A DNA stretch of 43,108 nt from Pseudonocardia sp. (GTDB lineage Bacteria > Actinomycetota > Actinomycetes > Mycobacteriales > Pseudonocardiaceae). The DNA lies in the NCBI GenBank assembly GCA_019244295.1, contig JAFASX010000017.1, forward strand, positions 1 through 43,108. The letters are read 5' to 3'. Position 1 is the stretch's first letter. The number at the start of each line of letters is the position of its first letter. Positions 27,806 through 35,647 of the stretch are shown in pieces. Made by a program: the position numbers and the translations under genes. The notes beneath the pieces were generated by a model. The model was not told the origin of the DNA, ran no database searches, and saw nothing but the letters and a program-made list of their open reading frames with translations.

Positions 27806-27928
27806 GGTGACTCCTTTTCTCGTTGACCAGCGTGGAGGTCACTGTGCCGTACCGTGGCGCCCGTCTCCGGGAACATCGCCATGACAATCGATCGTGTCGC
27901 GGCATTCGCTGGCTCGGAGCGGCCCGCG

Positions 27929-27943
27929 TACTGTCCGGAATCA
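27929..27943 (+). promoter_or_regulatory. Candidate -10 for cobB
   Basis: TACTGT at 27929-27934 lies eight bases before ATG 27943, so the transcript would be leaderless or nearly so. TTCGCT (27905-27910) is a weak -35 at 18 bases. Confidence 0.35.
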
Positions 27944-29436
27944 TGAGCAAGGCGCTTGTTATCGCCGCCGCGGCGTCCGGCGCGGGCAAGACCACGGTGG
28001 CGACCGGCCTGATGGCCGCGTTGCGCCGAACGGGCACCTCGGTCGCGCCGTTCAAAGTTGGCCCGGACTACATCGACCCCGGCTACCACACGCTGGCCAC
28101 CGGGCGCCCCGGCCGCAACCTTGATCCCGTGCTGGTCGGTGAGTGTCGGGTCGCTGAGCTGTTCCGACACGGAGCGATGGGTGCCGAGGTCGCCGTCGTC
28201 GAAGGCGCCATGGGTTTGTTCGACGGTCGGATCGGGGCCGACCCCGACGCGGACGGCTGCACTGCCCATGTTGCCGCCCTGATCGGCGCCCCGGTGCTGC
28301 TCGTGATCGATGCGCGCGGGCAGGGCCGCAGCCTGGCCGCGCTGCTGCACGGCTTCGCCAGCTACCGCCCCGGCACCCGGCTCGCTGGCGTGGTGCTCAA
28401 CCGGGTCGGCAGCCAGCGCCACGAGCGGGTGTTGCGTGCGGCTTGCGCCGAAGTGGGGCTGCCCGTGCTCGGGGCATTGCCGCGCAGCGACGCGCTCGCG
28501 GTGCCGTCGCGGCATCTGGGCTTGGTCCCGGCGGCCGAGCACGGCACGGCCGCGACCGAGGCGGTGGCGGCGATGGCTGAGCTGGTCACCCGGCATGTGG
28601 ACCTCGGCGCGGTGGTTGGCGCGGCGGAGCCGGTCAGCGTGAGCTCACAGCGCTGGGATCCCGCCGAGGAGGTCGGTGCTCGCGTGCCGGGACGGCCAGT
28701 TGTCGCGGTGGCCGGTGGCGCGGCGTTCAGTTTCGGCTATGCCGAGCACACCGAGTTGCTGGCCGCCGCCGGTGCGCTGGTCGCCGTGTTCGACCCGCTG
28801 CGCGACGAAGCGCTGCCACCCGGCACGACTGGTCTCGTGCTACCTGGCGGATTCCCCGAGGAGCACGCCGCCGTGCTGGCCACCAACACCCTATTGCGGG
28901 CCGAGGTGGCGGCTTTGGCCACGCGCGGTGCGCCCGTGCACGCCGAGTGCGGCGGCCTGCTGTACTTGGCCGCTGAGCTAGACGGGCATCCCATGTGCGG
29001 CGTGCTCGCCGCGGTGGGCGCGATGACCGACCGACTGCGGCTTGGTTACCGCGATGCGGTGGCGCTGCGTTCTTCGATCCTGTTCGACGAAGGCCAGCGG
29101 GTGACCGGACACGAATTCCACCGCACGACGTTGACCCTGATGCCCGGTTCGGCTCCGACACCCGGCCCGGCCCCGGCATGGCGGTGGCTGGTGGATGGGG
29201 TGCCCGCGCCGCCCGAGGGGGTGGTCTGGGGTGCGCTGCACGCGTCTTACCTGCACACCCACCCCGCCGGTCAACCCAGGGCGGTGGCCCGGTTCGTGTC
29301 GCGGTGTGCCGCTCCGGGTTCGGCCGCAACCGCGGGATACTCCGAAACGCGATGGCCAGGTGGGTCAGCGAACATCGAAAGGGGCCGACGAGATGGCTCA
29401 CGAGCAGCGACCGGGGGAGCGGGATCCGGTGGATAA
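27943..29436 (+). CDS. cobB: Cobyrinic acid a,c-diamide synthase
   Basis: ATP- and glutamine-dependent amidotransferase of the CobB/CbiA family acting on the a and c side chains of (hydrogeno)byrinic or cobyrinic acid; 497 residues. The synthetase P-loop is AAAASGAGKTTVATGLMAAL, followed by FKVGPDYIDPGYH and EGAMGLFDG. The glutaminase domain has Cys in HAECGGLLYLA and ends with the WGALHASYLHTHP His. ATG 27943 gives MSKALVIAAA. The last ~40 residues (GYSETRWPGGSANIERGRR onward) are not family-like and overlap the lapA-like gene by 44 bases. Confidence 0.95.
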   Translation: MSKALVIAAAASGAGKTTVATGLMAALRRTGTSVAPFKVGPDYIDPGYHTLATGRPGRNLDPVLVGECRVAELFRHGAMGAEVAVVEGAMGLFDGRIGADPDADGCTAHVAALIGAPVLLVIDARGQGRSLAALLHGFASYRPGTRLAGVVLNRVGSQRHERVLRAACAEVGLPVLGALPRSDALAVPSRHLGLVPAAEHGTAATEAVAAMAELVTRHVDLGAVVGAAEPVSVSSQRWDPAEEVGARVPGRPVVAVAGGAAFSFGYAEHTELLAAAGALVAVFDPLRDEALPPGTTGLVLPGGFPEEHAAVLATNTLLRAEVAALATRGAPVHAECGGLLYLAAELDGHPMCGVLAAVGAMTDRLRLGYRDAVALRSSILFDEGQRVTGHEFHRTTLTLMPGSAPTPGPAPAWRWLVDGVPAPPEGVVWGALHASYLHTHPAGQPRAVARFVSRCAAPGSAATAGYSETRWPGGSANIERGRRDGSRAATGGAGSGG

Positions 29437-29824
29437 AAGCAACGGTGGCCCCGTCAGCCCCCGGGCCGAGCCACCGCACGGTGGTACCCACGGCAGCGGA
29501 CACAATGGTGCCCAGCATACGCCGGACTCCCCAGCAGCGATCATCCCTAAGGTAGAGGAGGTGGATCCAGGTCTGCGCGGCGGAAGGGTCAGTGGTCTGT
29601 GGGCGGGTTTGACACTGGCCGCCGTGGTGCTCCTGTTCTTGCTGATCTTCATCCTGCAGAACAACGTGCCTACCCCGATCAGATTTCTTGGGGTCGAGGC
29701 CACCCTGCCTGTGGGGGTTGCGCTACTGTTCGCCGCCACGTTGGGCGTGCTGATCGTGGCTATCCCTGGGTACGGGCGGATCTTGCAGTTGCGTAGGGCG
29801 CTGCGCAGGCGCGGCCCTCGCTGA
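29393..29824 (+). CDS. LapA-domain (DUF1049) membrane protein
   Basis: A 143-residue protein with a polar, Gly/Pro/His-rich N-terminal half (1-65) and a C-terminal LapA-like domain: two membrane helices (about 72-92 and 103-123) joined by the loop ILQNNVPTPIRFLGVEATLP, then the basic tail RRALRRRGPR. ATG 29393 is preceded by AAAGGGG at eight bases; the longer frame to 29195 is a shadow of cobB. In actinobacteria the function is unknown. It overlaps the cobB end and may be translated from the same mRNA. Confidence 0.8.
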   Translation: MAHEQRPGERDPVDKSNGGPVSPRAEPPHGGTHGSGHNGAQHTPDSPAAIIPKVEEVDPGLRGGRVSGLWAGLTLAAVVLLFLLIFILQNNVPTPIRFLGVEATLPVGVALLFAATLGVLIVAIPGYGRILQLRRALRRRGPR

Positions 29825-29940
29825 ATCGGGTGTGAGCCCCGCCTCGGCGATCGCGCCGCACGTTGACCTCGCACGATGGTGCTGGGGAGTATGCATCGTG
29901 CCTGACCGGACAACCATCCAGCTTCGGTGGGGGTACGCCG

Positions 29941-31185
29941 ATGGCTGACCAGCACTACCTAGCCGGCCTGAACCTGGTCGGCCGAACCGTCGTCGTGGTT
30001 GGCGGCGGTTCCGTCGCGCAACGCCGGATTCCCCGGCTGCTCGCCGCCGGCGCGCGGGTGCGGCTGATCTCGCCGGAGGTTACCGCCGCTGTGGAGGCCA
30101 TGGCCGTCGTCGACCAGCTGAACTGGCAGCGCCGCCGTTACGCCGAGGGCGACCTGGACAACGCCTGGTATGCGCTGGCGGCCACCAATGACCCAGTGGT
30201 GAACGCCCAGGTGGTGGCCGAGGCCGAGCGCCGGCGGCTGTTCTGTGTGCGCGCCGACGACGGTGACCTGGGTTCGGCAGTCACCCCGGCGGTGGGTGAG
30301 CACGAGGGTCTGACCATCGGGGTGCTCTCGGGTGGGGAGCCTCGGCGCTCGGCGGCCGTGCGCACGGCGCTGATCGAGGCGCTGTATGAGGGCGTGATCG
30401 ACGACTCGGCGGCACCGGCTGCCCCAGGGGTGGCGCTGGTCGGCGGTGGCCCGGGTGATCCGGGCCTGATCACGGTGCGAGGTCGGCGGTTGTTGTCCCG
30501 GGCCGACTTAGTGATCACGGATCGACTGGCCCCGCAGCGGCTGCTGGAGGAGTTGCCCTCGCACGTCGAGGTCATTGATGCGGCCAAGATCCCGTACGGC
30601 CGGGCGATGGACCAGGACCACATCAACGCCGCTTTGGTGAATGCCGCGAAGGCTGGCAAGTTCGTGGTCCGGCTCAAGGGCGGAGACCCTTTCGTTTTCG
30701 GTCGAGGTTTCGAAGAGCTCATGGCGTGCGTCGAGGCTGGCGTCCCTGTCACTGTTGTGCCTGGGGTGACCAGCGCGTTCGCCGCGCCGGCTCTGGCGGA
30801 TGTGCCGGTCAGCCACCGCGGGCTGGCGCACGAGATCGTGGTGGTGTCCGGGCACGCCGCCCCGGACGACCCCAGTTCTCTGATCGACTGGCCGGCCTTA
30901 GGCCGGCTGCGGGGCAGCCTGGTGTTGCTGATGGCGGTGCAGCGGATCGGCGCTTTCGCCGACGTGCTGATCGAACACGGACGCCCGGCGGACACACCGG
31001 TGGCCGTGATCCAAGAGGCCAGCCTGCGTGGCCAGCGAACCCTGCGCAGCACGTTGGTCAAGGTGGCGGACACGGTCGTCGGTGAGCAGGTGCGCCCGCC
31101 GGCCGTCATCGTGATCGGTGCCGTCGCCGGATTGGCCCTCCGCGAAGGAGCATTACATGTCCGACATCACCGCCCAGCCGAATGA
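29941..31185 (+). CDS. cysG: Bifunctional precorrin-2 dehydrogenase / uroporphyrinogen-III C-methyltransferase
   Basis: Two-domain enzyme of 414 residues. The N-terminal NAD-dependent domain (VVVVGGGSVAQRRIPRLLAA; VTAAVEAM region) oxidises precorrin-2; the C-terminal SAM-dependent domain (about 160-405) methylates uroporphyrinogen III at C2 and C7, with VGGGPGDPGLITVRGRRLL, RLKGGDPFVFGRG and VVPGVTSAFAAPALA. No clear ferrochelatase segment is recognised. It feeds siroheme and cobalamin synthesis. ATG 29941 follows GGTGGGGG; upstream in-frame starts are not family-like. Mycobacterial Rv2847c is the same fusion. Confidence 0.93.
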   Translation: MADQHYLAGLNLVGRTVVVVGGGSVAQRRIPRLLAAGARVRLISPEVTAAVEAMAVVDQLNWQRRRYAEGDLDNAWYALAATNDPVVNAQVVAEAERRRLFCVRADDGDLGSAVTPAVGEHEGLTIGVLSGGEPRRSAAVRTALIEALYEGVIDDSAAPAAPGVALVGGGPGDPGLITVRGRRLLSRADLVITDRLAPQRLLEELPSHVEVIDAAKIPYGRAMDQDHINAALVNAAKAGKFVVRLKGGDPFVFGRGFEELMACVEAGVPVTVVPGVTSAFAAPALADVPVSHRGLAHEIVVVSGHAAPDDPSSLIDWPALGRLRGSLVLLMAVQRIGAFADVLIEHGRPADTPVAVIQEASLRGQRTLRSTLVKVADTVVGEQVRPPAVIVIGAVAGLALREGALHVRHHRPAE

Positions 31186-31279
31186 CACGGACTCGCTCGA
31201 ATGGCACAGGCTCGCTCGAATGGCACAGGCTCGCTTGCGCACAGTCGGAGGGCGCCGCTTCCTCCCACACCATGTCTAG
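31144..31279 (+). other. Strong RBS and 40-codon frame that leads out of the D-amino-acid enzyme frame
   Basis: GAAGGAG (31144-31150) stands six bases before ATG 31157, the best start signal near this gene. Translation from it overlaps the cysG stop and passes through the 19-bp repeats, but it is out of frame with the following enzyme and stops at TAG 31277. The peptide would begin MSDITAQPNDTDSLEWHRL. Either it is a coupling leader, or the original start of the downstream gene has been put out of frame. Confidence 0.4.
31192..31235 (+). repeat. 19-bp tandem repeat, 2.3 copies, over the start codon
   Basis: CTCGCTCGAATGGCACAGG occurs at 31192-31210 and 31211-31229, followed by CTCGCT. Each full copy contains an ATG. 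As 19 is not a multiple of three, gain or loss of a copy shifts the frame between ATG 31157 and the enzyme. Confidence 0.85.
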
Positions 31280-32322
31280 CTGTTGACCGTGACGTCCTAG
31301 ACCGCAACATCAGCCGGCTGGCGAACTTCGCCGCGGGTGCCGGTTTGACGTTGCGTCCGCATGTCAAGACGCATAAGTGCCCGCAAATCGCGCATCGGCA
31401 GCTCGCGGCCGGCGCCGTGGGAATCTGTGTAGCCACTATCGGCGAAGCCGAGGTTTTCGTGGACGCGGGCTTTACCGACGTATTCATCGCGTACCCGATC
31501 TGGGTCGACTCCGCTCGCGCACGGCGGCTGCTGGCCTTGGCCGAGCGGGCACGTATCCAGATCGGGGCGGATTCCCATGAGGGCGTTGAAGCCCTCGCTC
31601 GGCGGCTTGGAGCTTCGCGCGGTGCCGTCGAGGTGCTTGTCGAGATCGACAGCGGCCATCACCGGACGGGGTGCGCACCAGGGCAGGCCGGCGAGATCGC
31701 GGCTGCGGCACAGCGCGCCGGGTTATCGGTCCAAGGCGTGTTCACGTTTCCCGGCCACGGTTACCGTCCGGGAGCGGCGGACCAGGCAGCCCGCGACGAG
31801 TCCTTGGCGCTGCGGTTGGCCGCCGCTTCATTCGATGCGACCGGTCAGCGGTGCGACGTCCGCTCGGGTGGATCTAGCCCCACCGCGACTCTTTCCGACA
31901 ACTCGGCGCTGACTGAGATTCGTCCGGGAGTCTATGTGTTCGGAGATGCCCAACAACTTGAACTTGGCCGGTGCGAGTACTCGGACCTGGCGCTGACCGC
32001 ATTGGCGACGGTGGTCAGCCGGCGCCGTAACCACATCGTGCTCGACGCCGGAAGCAAGATCCTCGGCGCGGACCGCCCGGATTGGACAACGGGATTCGGT
32101 CGGTTGGCCGATTATCTGGAGGCTCGCGTCATTGCTTTGTCTGAGCACCACGCGACGGTCGAGTTCCCCGATTCGGTTGCGTTGCCTGAGCTGGGGTCAG
32201 TGCTACGGGTCGTTCCCAACCACGTCTGCGCGGCGGTCAATCTCGTCGACGAGTTGAACGTATTCGCCGACAGTGAGTGCATCGATCAGTGGCCGGTCTG
32301 TGCTCGCGGTGCCAACAGCTGA
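31201..32322 (+). CDS. PLP fold-III D-amino-acid enzyme (D-serine dehydratase / D-threonine aldolase-like)
   Basis: A 373-residue protein of the alanine-racemase-fold family that includes eukaryotic-type D-serine dehydratase and D-threonine aldolase. PLP would bind Lys in LRPHVKTHKCPQIAH. VLVEIDSGHHRTGC, GVFTFPGHGY and VRSGGSSPTATL are PLP-barrel motifs. PNHVCAAVNL supplies the His and Cys expected for the zinc site of D-serine dehydratase, whereas aldolases carry His and Asp there. The only in-frame ATG near the family start (PTPCLAVDRDVLDRN) is 31201 inside a 19-bp tandem repeat and lacks an RBS, while a strong RBS serves another frame. Expression may be weak or altered. It follows cysG by 15 bases. 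Confidence 0.82.
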   Translation: MAQARSNGTGSLAHSRRAPLPPTPCLAVDRDVLDRNISRLANFAAGAGLTLRPHVKTHKCPQIAHRQLAAGAVGICVATIGEAEVFVDAGFTDVFIAYPIWVDSARARRLLALAERARIQIGADSHEGVEALARRLGASRGAVEVLVEIDSGHHRTGCAPGQAGEIAAAAQRAGLSVQGVFTFPGHGYRPGAADQAARDESLALRLAAASFDATGQRCDVRSGGSSPTATLSDNSALTEIRPGVYVFGDAQQLELGRCEYSDLALTALATVVSRRRNHIVLDAGSKILGADRPDWTTGFGRLADYLEARVIALSEHHATVEFPDSVALPELGSVLRVVPNHVCAAVNLVDELNVFADSECIDQWPVCARGANS

Positions 32323-32371
32323 TCGAGGTCTGCGCTACTTTAACCGCGTAGCCACACGCGACGGCCGCGGC

Positions 32372-33298
32372 TCAGCCGGCGGCGCGCTTGCGCGGGTCGG
32401 CTGGGAATGTGCCGGCCCGAATGCACCGATCCGACCATAGCGCTACCTGCTTGGCCAGTGGCTCCAGCTCGTCACCTAGCGCTTCGACCAAGCTGCGCTG
32501 ACCGGCATCGGTCCGCTCTTCGATGGTCGTGCGGAACCGTCGGCCCTGGTCTGTAATCTTCCAGTCGGTGATGAACTCGGCCACGGTGAGCTTGGCGATC
32601 GAGGCTTCGACGTGCTGGCGGGGCCAGCCACGGGTGTTGCTGTACTCGCCCATGGGGTAGCCCAACCACAACTCGGTGAGGATGTTCATTTCGCACGGAC
32701 CAAGCCCGGCCGCTACGCAGGCGGCGATGTGTGAGCCGCCTCGGTGCTCCCGGACCAGGTCGGCCGCGCGCCACAGTCGGCCGAACGGATCAGTGAGCTT
32801 CGGCCCAGCGCGCAGCGCGGAGAACAGCGGCCGCCCGGTGCCGTCCGCAACGTCGATGGCGACCTCTAGGGCCTCAGCGGCCTGCAGCGCCTCAGTGTCG
32901 CTCACGACGTCGCCGAGCACGATCCGCAGGCTTGCCGCCGTGGCCGCGTCGCGGGTGGCGATGAGCTTGTCGCGGCCGACTTTCGCACGAGCCCGCCGCC
33001 ACAGCTGGTCGATCATGGCCGGGGGAAAGACCGCGAACGTTGATGTCACCAGTGCTGATGGCACATCTCCGAGGGCCGCGCCACGGCCGTAGACATACCC
33101 GCTGAAGAAGTCCAGGCCGTACCTGGCCAGTGCGTCATAGACTGGCCGGGCCCAGATGGCGTGCATGGCCAGCGGCTCCAGCGCATCACGAAGCCGCCGG
33201 GCGGGGCTGCCATTGGCGACCACCGCCGGGAAGGTGGTGCCCTCGGGCGGGGTCGTGAAGAAGGTGGCGACGGCGCCCTCGTAGTCCATGGCCAGCAA
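32372..33298 (-). CDS. SCO6745-like protein with C-terminal winged-helix features
   Basis: A 308-residue actinobacterial protein of a family I know as SCO6745-like, function unknown. The N-terminal ~150 residues are helical (RRLRDALEPLAMHAIWARPVYDAL and following, then a FFSGYVYGRG segment). The later part has ILTELWLGYPMGEYSNTRGW followed by a helix-rich region with WKITDQGRRFRTTIEERTD, resembling a MarR-like winged helix. It may be a regulator or an unusual helical enzyme. It lies 69 bases downstream of the MFS transporter on the same strand, possibly one unit, and is convergent with the D-amino-acid enzyme. Confidence 0.7.
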   Translation of the reverse strand: MLAMDYEGAVATFFTTPPEGTTFPAVVANGSPARRLRDALEPLAMHAIWARPVYDALARYGLDFFSGYVYGRGAALGDVPSALVTSTFAVFPPAMIDQLWRRARAKVGRDKLIATRDAATAASLRIVLGDVVSDTEALQAAEALEVAIDVADGTGRPLFSALRAGPKLTDPFGRLWRAADLVREHRGGSHIAACVAAGLGPCEMNILTELWLGYPMGEYSNTRGWPRQHVEASIAKLTVAEFITDWKITDQGRRFRTTIEERTDAGQRSLVEALGDELEPLAKQVALWSDRCIRAGTFPADPRKRAAG

Positions 33299-33367
33299 AC
33301 CTAACGCGAGGGCCGCGTCCCGGCGAAACGGGGTGGCCAGGTGTAGCGTCGTGAGCTTAACCCAACC

Positions 33368-34714
33368 TCAAGCGGGAACGACTCTTGGTGAGAGCGGGGC
33401 AACCGTACCGGTGTGGCTTAGGGATATGCCGGTGGTCTCCGGGGCGAGCAGTTGAGACACCACGGCACCAATCACGCACATCGCCGCCCCGATTACCAAG
33501 CACCACGGCAGACCGATGGCCTCGATCCCGACCGGGAGCAGGAAGGTACCCGCTGCGGCCCCGATCCGGCTGAACGCGTTGGCGATGCCTACCCCGGTGG
33601 CCCGTACGTCGGTTGGGAACACCTCGACCGGATACACAGCGGTGAGGTTGCCGATTACGGCGTTGAAGAACGCGAAGACCGCGAATGCACTGACCAGCAC
33701 GGTTGGCGGAGCGTCGGCCCATAACCCGATCACCAGCAACGCCGCGGCCATAACCCAGAACGGGCCGATCAGCTGTTTGCGGCGACCGACGAGCTCGATC
33801 GTCAGCATGCCGGCAATCGCCCCGATGAACGCGACGCCGTTAGCGAAGATCGTTCCGGCCATCTCGTTCAGCTTCAGCGACCCGAATACTTTAGGGGCGA
33901 ACGTGAAAATCGCGAAATACGGCGTCACCACGCAGATGTAGAAAGTGCTGACGAAGAACGTCCGGGAGCGCATGCGCCGGTCGAACAGCTGCCGCCAGCC
34001 GGCTTCAGTCTTGGTGTCCAAGTCGTAGTTGGCCTCAGCCATGTGCTCCTCGCCGCCCAGGTAGCGGTCGATGATCGCGCGGGCTTCCTCGGTGCGCCCG
34101 TGCAGCATCAACCAGCGTGGTGATTCCGGCAGCCCGATGCGTAGCCCCAGCACGACCAACGCCGGGATCGCGCTGGTGGCCAGCGTCGCGCGCCAGCCCC
34201 AGCCCAAGCTGTCCAGCAGAGCGTAGGCGGCGGCCACAGAGGCCAGATAGCCGCCGTACCAGAAAACCAGCATGTAGGACACCCGGCGGCCACGCCTGTG
34301 CGCCGGCGCGAACTCCGAGAGCATCGACGAGCCGATGGAGTACTCGGCCCCGATGGCGGTACCCAGCAGCAGCCGCACGACAAACAGCTGCCACCCCTCG
34401 GTGAGGAACGCCTGCAGCACGCCGAAGACGACGAACAGGCAGATGTCGATCAGGAACAGCTGCTTGCGGCCGAACCGGTCGGTGAGGAAACCGCCGATCG
34501 GCGCGCCGAAGAAGATGCCGATCAGCGACGACGCCCCGATCAGGCCAGCCCACACCGGCGAGATCCCGAGCTCCTTCGACAGCGGCACCAGCACCACGCT
34601 GAGCACCCCAAGGTCGAACCCGTCGAGGCCCTCACCCCACGCCGTGGCCAGCGTCAGCCGCCGCAGGAAGCCCTTGTCGCCGAACTCCTTCGTGCTCTTC
34701 GTGGCCTGCGCCAT
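33368..34714 (-). CDS. MFS transporter, sugar-porter-like
   Basis: A 448-residue major facilitator protein with about twelve membrane helices. The loop 2-3 motif is in GGFLTDRFGRKQLFL and GLPESPRWLMLHGRTEEA, a hallmark of the sugar/organic-acid porter group, follows helix 6. VYPVEVFPTDVRATGVG precedes the late helices. The substrate is not evident; aromatic acids, inositol or sugars are possible. ATG 34714 gives MAQATKSTKEFGDKG; upstream codons to 34999 are not family-like. It is divergent from the glycine-rich peptide gene across a 444-base gap, and this is not the mycobacterial EfpA type found after cysG in that genus. Confidence 0.88.
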   Translation of the reverse strand: MAQATKSTKEFGDKGFLRRLTLATAWGEGLDGFDLGVLSVVLVPLSKELGISPVWAGLIGASSLIGIFFGAPIGGFLTDRFGRKQLFLIDICLFVVFGVLQAFLTEGWQLFVVRLLLGTAIGAEYSIGSSMLSEFAPAHRRGRRVSYMLVFWYGGYLASVAAAYALLDSLGWGWRATLATSAIPALVVLGLRIGLPESPRWLMLHGRTEEARAIIDRYLGGEEHMAEANYDLDTKTEAGWRQLFDRRMRSRTFFVSTFYICVVTPYFAIFTFAPKVFGSLKLNEMAGTIFANGVAFIGAIAGMLTIELVGRRKQLIGPFWVMAAALLVIGLWADAPPTVLVSAFAVFAFFNAVIGNLTAVYPVEVFPTDVRATGVGIANAFSRIGAAAGTFLLPVGIEAIGLPWCLVIGAAMCVIGAVVSQLLAPETTGISLSHTGTVAPLSPRVVPA

Positions 34715-34975
34715 ATCGCACCTACCCTTGCCCCGGCCGTCATGGTTCTCCACACAGGTAACCACCGCGCCGGGCCGCCGCAGTTGCCGCCGGCCGCATA
34801 CGATCGTCATGCACGATCTTGGTAGGTGGCGTGGAGATAATGGTGTGCCGAATTCTAATCTGGAGTTGGCACTTCCCAGGTTTGTGGGACACGGCTGCCT
34901 GGATCCATCGAGCAAACCCGGCCTCGCCACGTTCGCTGTAGGTACCCCGGGTCCGGGAGCTACGTCGATGTCGCC

Positions 34976-35019
34976 GTCGGCTACGTATTCGAAAAACAAC
35001 TCCCCGCTACGTAGCCGAC
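34976..35019. promoter_or_regulatory. 12-bp perfect inverted repeat, possible operator
   Basis: GTCGGCTACGTA (34976-34987) and TACGTAGCCGAC (35008-35019) are perfect inverted copies with a 20-base spacer. Each arm itself contains the palindrome TACGTA, so each could also be a protein-binding site. It lies between divergent genes, where a shared regulator would bind. Confidence 0.45.
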
Positions 35020-35147
35020 CCAGCGGACTTACGTGCGGCTACTGATTGCCCGTGGCGGTACATCTGGGCAAGGTATAGGAAGTCGAATCGGCAATGCCAC
35101 CGATCCGGCGTTTTACCCCGGATACCACCGGGGCCACTTTCCCTAGT

Positions 35148-35153
35148 AGGAGG
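35148..35153 (+). promoter_or_regulatory. Strong RBS of the glycine-rich peptide
   Basis: AGGAGG five bases before ATG 35159, a near-perfect Shine-Dalgarno, which supports a real and well-translated short gene and excludes TTG 35156 as the preferred start. Confidence 0.6.
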
Positions 35154-35158
35154 ATTTG

Positions 35159-35428
35159 ATGTCAGACGCACTGAGCTTCGTGGAGCTTGACGGGCAGCAT
35201 GTTGAGCTGCTGCCAGCCCGTACCGTGCTGTCACTGTTCAGCGCTGGTGGCGGCGGACGGGGCGGCAACGGCGGCGAGGGCGGCAAAGGCGGTCTCGGCC
35301 GGGCCGGCCTCGGTCTAAACGTCTTGAACATCGACGCGTTCGGTGACCAGCTCAACAGCGCCGGTGACGGCTTCGGCGGTGCGGGCGGCAGCGCCAACGG
35401 CGGCGCGGGCGGGTCCCTGTACCGCTGA
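35159..35428 (+). CDS. Cysteine-free glycine-rich peptide with conserved-looking leader, function unknown
   Basis: An 89-residue peptide with 27 Gly and no Cys. Residues 1-28 form an acidic, amphipathic leader-like part containing LDGQHVELLPARTVLSLF. Residues 29-48 are an xGG repeat (RGG NGG EGG KGG), then GLNVLNIDAFGDQLNSAGDG (52-71) and a second Gly-rich tail ending SLYR. There is no standard signal peptide, so export, if any, would use another route. Layout resembles a RiPP precursor (leader plus core) or a small structural peptide, but Cys is absent and no lanthipeptide, lasso or YcaO enzyme is nearby. A strong RBS and an 11-bp terminator hairpin show that it is its own unit. The following FAD oxidoreductase could be unrelated or a tailoring enzyme. 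Confidence 0.75.
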   Translation: MSDALSFVELDGQHVELLPARTVLSLFSAGGGGRGGNGGEGGKGGLGRAGLGLNVLNIDAFGDQLNSAGDGFGGAGGSANGGAGGSLYR

Positions 35429-35476
35429 CGAGTCGCGACGGTACCGCTGGATGACTGCATGCGGTGCCGTCGGCTA

Positions 35477-35510
35477 GGGAGGGGTGGTTTCGGACGCGGC
35501 CACCCCTCCC
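35477..35510 (+). terminator. Terminator hairpin after the glycine-rich peptide
   Basis: GGGAGGGGTGG (35477-35487) and CCACCCCTCCC (35500-35510) form a perfect 11-bp stem with a 12-base loop, 49 bases after the peptide stop. No T tract, as usual for high-GC actinobacteria. Confidence 0.65.
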
Positions 35511-35647
35511 GTCATCGTTGGATTTCCGGGAATAGCAGCATGCAGTGATCGTTAATACGTGACTGTTGTCTGCACCAGCCGTGTTCGAACTAACTGATGG
35601 TGCACCGGCGCGTGCCAGGTGCTCACCCGAGGCCTGGGAGTTGTTTC

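Larger units (their letters stand above)
34715..35158. other. Intergenic region between the MFS gene and the glycine-rich peptide gene
   Basis: These 444 bases hold no supported gene. They contain a 12-bp inverted repeat (34976-35019) and a GC-rich hairpin CCCCGG/CCGGGG (35116-35133) 14 bases before the peptide RBS. Both promoters of the divergent genes must lie here; TATAGG (35074-35079) is a possible -10 for the peptide without a well-spaced -35. Confidence 0.5.

Noticed and set aside
32372..33298. Operon of the SCO6745-like gene with the D-amino-acid enzyme
   Set aside because: They are on opposite strands and convergent; only the MFS gene is in line with it.
34809..35045. 78-codon plus-strand frame in the MFS-peptide gap, beginning MHDLGRWRGDNG
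   Set aside because: No RBS, no recognisable domain, composition like translated intergenic DNA, and it runs across the 12-bp inverted repeat.
35143..35460. 105-codon minus-strand frame opposite the glycine-rich peptide
   Set aside because: Pro-rich mirror of the Gly repeat; no RBS, and the plus-strand gene has strong start and stop signals.
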